From Bacillota bacterium (GTDB taxonomy: Bacteria; Bacillota; Clostridia; Christensenellales; CAG-138), in NCBI GenBank assembly GCA_016288175.1, contig JAEEYN010000186.1, forward strand, positions 1 through 8,682: a stretch of DNA of 8,682 bases. The letters run 5' to 3'. Positions 6,604 to 8,682 of the stretch are shown one piece after another (positions within the stretch are counted from its first letter, which is position 1; each line of letters opens with the position of its first letter). The position numbers and the translations under genes are program-made. The notes beneath the pieces are model-generated. The model worked only from the letters and a program-made list of their open reading frames with translations, ran no database searches and was not told the DNA's origin.

Positions 6604-7585
6604 GCCCGAAAAGCTTTTGGTTGTTGAGCGCCTGCGCAAGTATTTTCCCGTTAAGGCAGGGCTTTTCAAAACGAACTATGTCCAGGCCGTCCAGGATGTT
6701 TCCCTCTTCATCAACAAGGGCGAAACGCTCGGCCTCGTCGGCGAATCCGGCTGCGGAAAAACGACCTTCGGCCGTACGGTCCTGCGCCTGCATGAACCGA
6801 CTTCGGGCAAAATCGTTTACGGCGGAGAGACGATCTACGACAGCGAAACCAAATTCGCTGCAAAGATGCTCCCATACCGCCGGAAGATGCAGCTGATCTT
6901 CCAGGATCCTTCCGCTTCCCTCGACCCGACAATGACCGTTGCGGAGATCGTCGGCGAATCGATCGACGTTCATAAGCTCGCCGAATCGAAGAAGGACAGG
7001 GCGGATATGATCGCTCAGCTCCTTGAGACCGTCGGCCTCAACAGCGAGCACGCGAACCGCTTCCCGCATGAGTTCTCCGGCGGTCAGCAGCAGCGTATCG
7101 GAATTGCCCGCGCGCTGGCTGTGAAGCCCGAATTCATCGTTTGCGACGAACCTATCTCCGCGCTCGATGTTTCGATCCAGTCCCAGATCGTCAATATGCT
7201 CGAAGATCTTCAGCAGAACCTCGGGCTGACCTATCTTTTCATCGCGCACGATCTCTCCGTCGTTCGCCATATCTCGAACAGGATCGGCGTTATGTACCTC
7301 GGCTGTCTCGTCGAGCTTGCGGAAAGCTATGAGCTCTGCAGCCATCCGCTGCATCCCTATGCAAAGACGCTGCTGTCTGCGGTGCCGCTGCCCGATCCCG
7401 AAAAGAACAAAACAAGGCAAAGGATCCTGCTTGAAGGCGATATCCCGAGCCCCCTCAACCCGCCGCCCGGCTGCCGGTTCAATACCCGCTGCCCTTATGC
7501 GACGGATAAGTGCAGAGAGCAGATGCCCGAACTCAAGGAGTATGCTCCCGGCCATTACGCCGCGTGCCACATGCTCGACGAATGA
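6596..7585 (+). CDS. oppF: Oligopeptide ABC transporter ATP-binding protein OppF
   Basis: Second ATPase, forming the heterodimer with OppD beneath OppB/OppC; 329 residues, normal length. Walker A is G-E-S-G-C-G-K-T (49-56), the Q-loop is Q103, the signature is F-S-G-G-Q-Q-Q-R (160-167), Walker B is F-I-V-C-D-E-P with Glu185, and the switch His is H218. The N-terminus L-R-K-Y-F-P-V-K (13-20) is typical of OppF/DppF. The C-terminal domain has C293, C299, C306 and C324 in the pattern P-P-G-C-R-F-N-T-R-C-P, matching the cysteine set of the oligopeptide/dipeptide C-terminal domain. Both sites appear catalytically complete, so neither ATPase looks degenerate. AAGGAG (6581-6586) lies 9 nt before the ATG, inside the end of oppD. 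It ends 72 nt before oppA. Confidence 0.95.
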   Translation: MSEPEKLLVVERLRKYFPVKAGLFKTNYVQAVQDVSLFINKGETLGLVGESGCGKTTFGRTVLRLHEPTSGKIVYGGETIYDSETKFAAKMLPYRRKMQLIFQDPSASLDPTMTVAEIVGESIDVHKLAESKKDRADMIAQLLETVGLNSEHANRFPHEFSGGQQQRIGIARALAVKPEFIVCDEPISALDVSIQSQIVNMLEDLQQNLGLTYLFIAHDLSVVRHISNRIGVMYLGCLVELAESYELCSHPLHPYAKTLLSAVPLPDPEKNKTRQRILLEGDIPSPLNPPPGCRFNTRCPYATDKCREQMPELKEYAPGHYAACHMLDE

Positions 7586-7601
7586 TCGGGCGAACGCGGT
7601 C
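7583..7601 (+). other. Small stem-loop at the oppF stop codon
   Basis: TGATCGGGCGAACGCGGTC starts at the oppF stop. GATCG (7584-7588) can pair with CGGTC (7597-7601) with one G-U pair, around a G-G mismatch, one more G-C pair and a CGAA loop. It shares TGATCGG-CGAACG with the oppC stop region, apart from one inserted G. No T-run follows. Confidence 0.35.
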
Positions 7602-7611
7602 TAACCCACGG

Positions 7612-7633
7612 TACAAAGGCTGAAAGCCTTGTA
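7612..7633 (+). other. Imperfect stem-loop upstream of oppA
   Basis: TACAAAGGC (7612-7620) pairs with GCCTTGTA (7626-7633) with one bulged A, around the loop TGAAA. It ends 11 nt before the oppA ribosome site (GGAGGA, 7645-7650). The downstream run is A-rich, not T-rich, so it is not a standard terminator. Such hairpins between the ATPase genes and oppA could protect or cut the transcript and allow more OppA than permease. That role is inference. TATAAA at 7632-7637 could instead be a -10 box, but no good -35 box is seen 17 nt upstream. Confidence 0.4.
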
Positions 7634-7657
7634 TAAAAAAGTATGGAGGACAAAAAA

Positions 7658-8682
7658 ATGAAAAAAGTACTTGCCATGATCCTCTGCCTTGTTATGGCAG
7701 CCGGCTGCTTCGTAGCCTGCGGTAAGAAGGAAGAGAATGATCCGCACGCCCACACCGGCACGGAAGGCAAAGGCCCCGGCGACTACGAGTTCACCGCTTG
7801 CATCGCATCCGAACCGGAAACTGTCGATCCGCAGCTCGTCAGCTCCGTCGACGGTTCCACGTATGTTATGCATATGTTCGAAGGTCTGATGAAGTACAAT
7901 TCCACCGGTAAGGACGTTGCTGGCAACAAGGACGTTCTGAACTGCGAAGCTGTTCCCGGCATGGCGACTTCCTATGACACCTCCGATGACGGATTGACCT
8001 ACACTTTCCATCTTCGTGAGGACGCGGTCTGGTCCGACGGCGAGCCCGTCAAGGCCGCAGACTTCGTCTATGCATGGCAGAGGCTTGTTGACCCCAACAC
8101 CGCTTCTGACTACGGCTATCTGCTTGACGGCATCGTTGTGAACGCCGCCGCCATCCAGGCAGAAGAGAAGGAACCCGCCGAGCTCGGCGTTGAAGCGACC
8201 GATGATCACACCTTTGTTGTTCATATGGAAACCGCTTGCCCCTATTTCGTAGAGCTCTGCGCATTCGCATCCCTCGTTCCCGTTCGTAAGGACATCGTTG
8301 AGAAGTACGACGGTGCCGACTGGACCAAGCCCGAAAACATGGTCGTCAACGGTCCCTTCAAAATCAGCGAGTGGGTACATGACTCATACATCAAGATGGT
8401 TCCGAACGAGAAGTATTATGACTACAACTACATCGGACCCGGCAGCATCAAGTGGTATCTTTCCAGCGACGAGAATGCGATCCTCTCCTCCTATCAGTCC
8501 GGCGAGTACGCATTCTGCGAGAACTTCCCGACCGAGCAGATCGCAGCTCTGAAGAGCTCCGGAGACCTCACCATCGCTCCTTATGTCGGCGACTACTATC
8601 TCTACCTCAACTGCGAGAAGATCCCGGATTGGCGTGTACGCGCTGCGATCAACCTCTGCATCGACCGCGACTTCATCGTTGA
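7658..8682 (+). CDS. oppA: Oligopeptide-binding lipoprotein OppA (partial, 3' end outside window)
   Basis: Extracytoplasmic receptor of the importer, family 5 of solute-binding proteins. 341 codons are present and the frame runs off the right edge; full-length relatives are around 500-600 residues. The signal peptide has K2-K3, a hydrophobic core (4-16) and two possible lipid-attachment cysteines, C17 (A-A-G-C) and C21 (F-V-A-C). C21 followed by G-K-K-E-E is the more usual Bacillota form. The linker D-P-H-A-H-T-G-T-E-G-K-G is short and has two His. The mature domain starts at about 42, with S-E-P-E-T-V-D-P-Q (51-59). The family signature is D-D-G-L-T-Y-T-F-H-L-R, then W-S-D-G-E-P-V-K-A-A-D-F-V-Y-A-W-Q-R (110-142). 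N-G-P-F-K-I-S-E-W (231-239) and W-R-V-R-A-A-I-N (325-332) are further landmarks. F-V-Y-A-W-Q-R resembles OppA more than DppA, which supports the Opp naming. Several Cys occur in the mature part (48, 96, 194, 201, 287, 319, 334). GGAGGA lies 7 nt before the ATG. Confidence 0.94.
   Translation, partial: MKKVLAMILCLVMAAGCFVACGKKEENDPHAHTGTEGKGPGDYEFTACIASEPETVDPQLVSSVDGSTYVMHMFEGLMKYNSTGKDVAGNKDVLNCEAVPGMATSYDTSDDGLTYTFHLREDAVWSDGEPVKAADFVYAWQRLVDPNTASDYGYLLDGIVVNAAAIQAEEKEPAELGVEATDDHTFVVHMETACPYFVELCAFASLVPVRKDIVEKYDGADWTKPENMVVNGPFKISEWVHDSYIKMVPNEKYYDYNYIGPGSIKWYLSSDENAILSSYQSGEYAFCENFPTEQIAALKSSGDLTIAPYVGDYYLYLNCEKIPDWRVRAAINLCIDRDFIV

Noticed and set aside
4893..7570. Long minus-strand frames opposite oppC, oppD and oppF (4893-5588, 5560-6330, 6551-7570)
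   Set aside because: These are mirror images of highly biased coding sequence; the plus-strand genes have complete motifs throughout.

Overview
The window looks like ordinary chromosomal DNA of an anaerobic, low-to-mid GC, Gram-positive-type bacterium, most likely a member of the Clostridia (Bacillota). This placement is inference. It rests on two lipoprotein signal peptides, AGGAGG-type ribosome binding sites, a five-gene Opp operon with its binding protein last, Clostridia-like Opp permease sequences, and many cysteines in exported proteins. No marker gene is present to fix the taxonomy.

Left part, minus strand (1-2710): a SulP-family anion transporter with a C-terminal STAS domain (947-2710) is followed 73 nt downstream by a lipoprotein with an RsiV/DUF3298-like domain. 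The lipoprotein starts at 873 and runs off the left edge. A plausible sigma-A-type promoter for the pair lies at 2767-2795.

Middle (2711-3100): a 390-bp divergent intergenic region carries the minus-strand promoter of the SulP gene, the plus-strand promoter of the peptide transporter operon, and several inverted repeats and CATYCGG-like repeats that could be operators. No convincing gene is seen here.

Right part, plus strand (3101-8682): a tightly packed oligopeptide ABC transporter operon in the order oppB-oppC-oppD-oppF-oppA. OppB and OppC form the membrane channel and OppD and OppF are the two ATPases. The lipoprotein OppA, cut off by the right edge, binds peptide outside the cell. Spacing is 1 nt (B-C), 34 nt (C-D), an 8-nt overlap (D-F) and 72 nt (F-A). 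The F-A gap has a small stem-loop just before the oppA ribosome binding site, which may help set the usual excess of OppA over the permease.

I do not see a new defence system, mobile element, CRISPR array or RNA gene. The points most worth a second look are the roughly 130-residue extracytoplasmic insert in OppC, the acidic insert in OppD, a near-identical short sequence at the stop codons of oppC and oppF, and the repeat-rich divergent promoter region. Both end genes (1-873 and 7658-8682) are open ORFs cut by the window edges.
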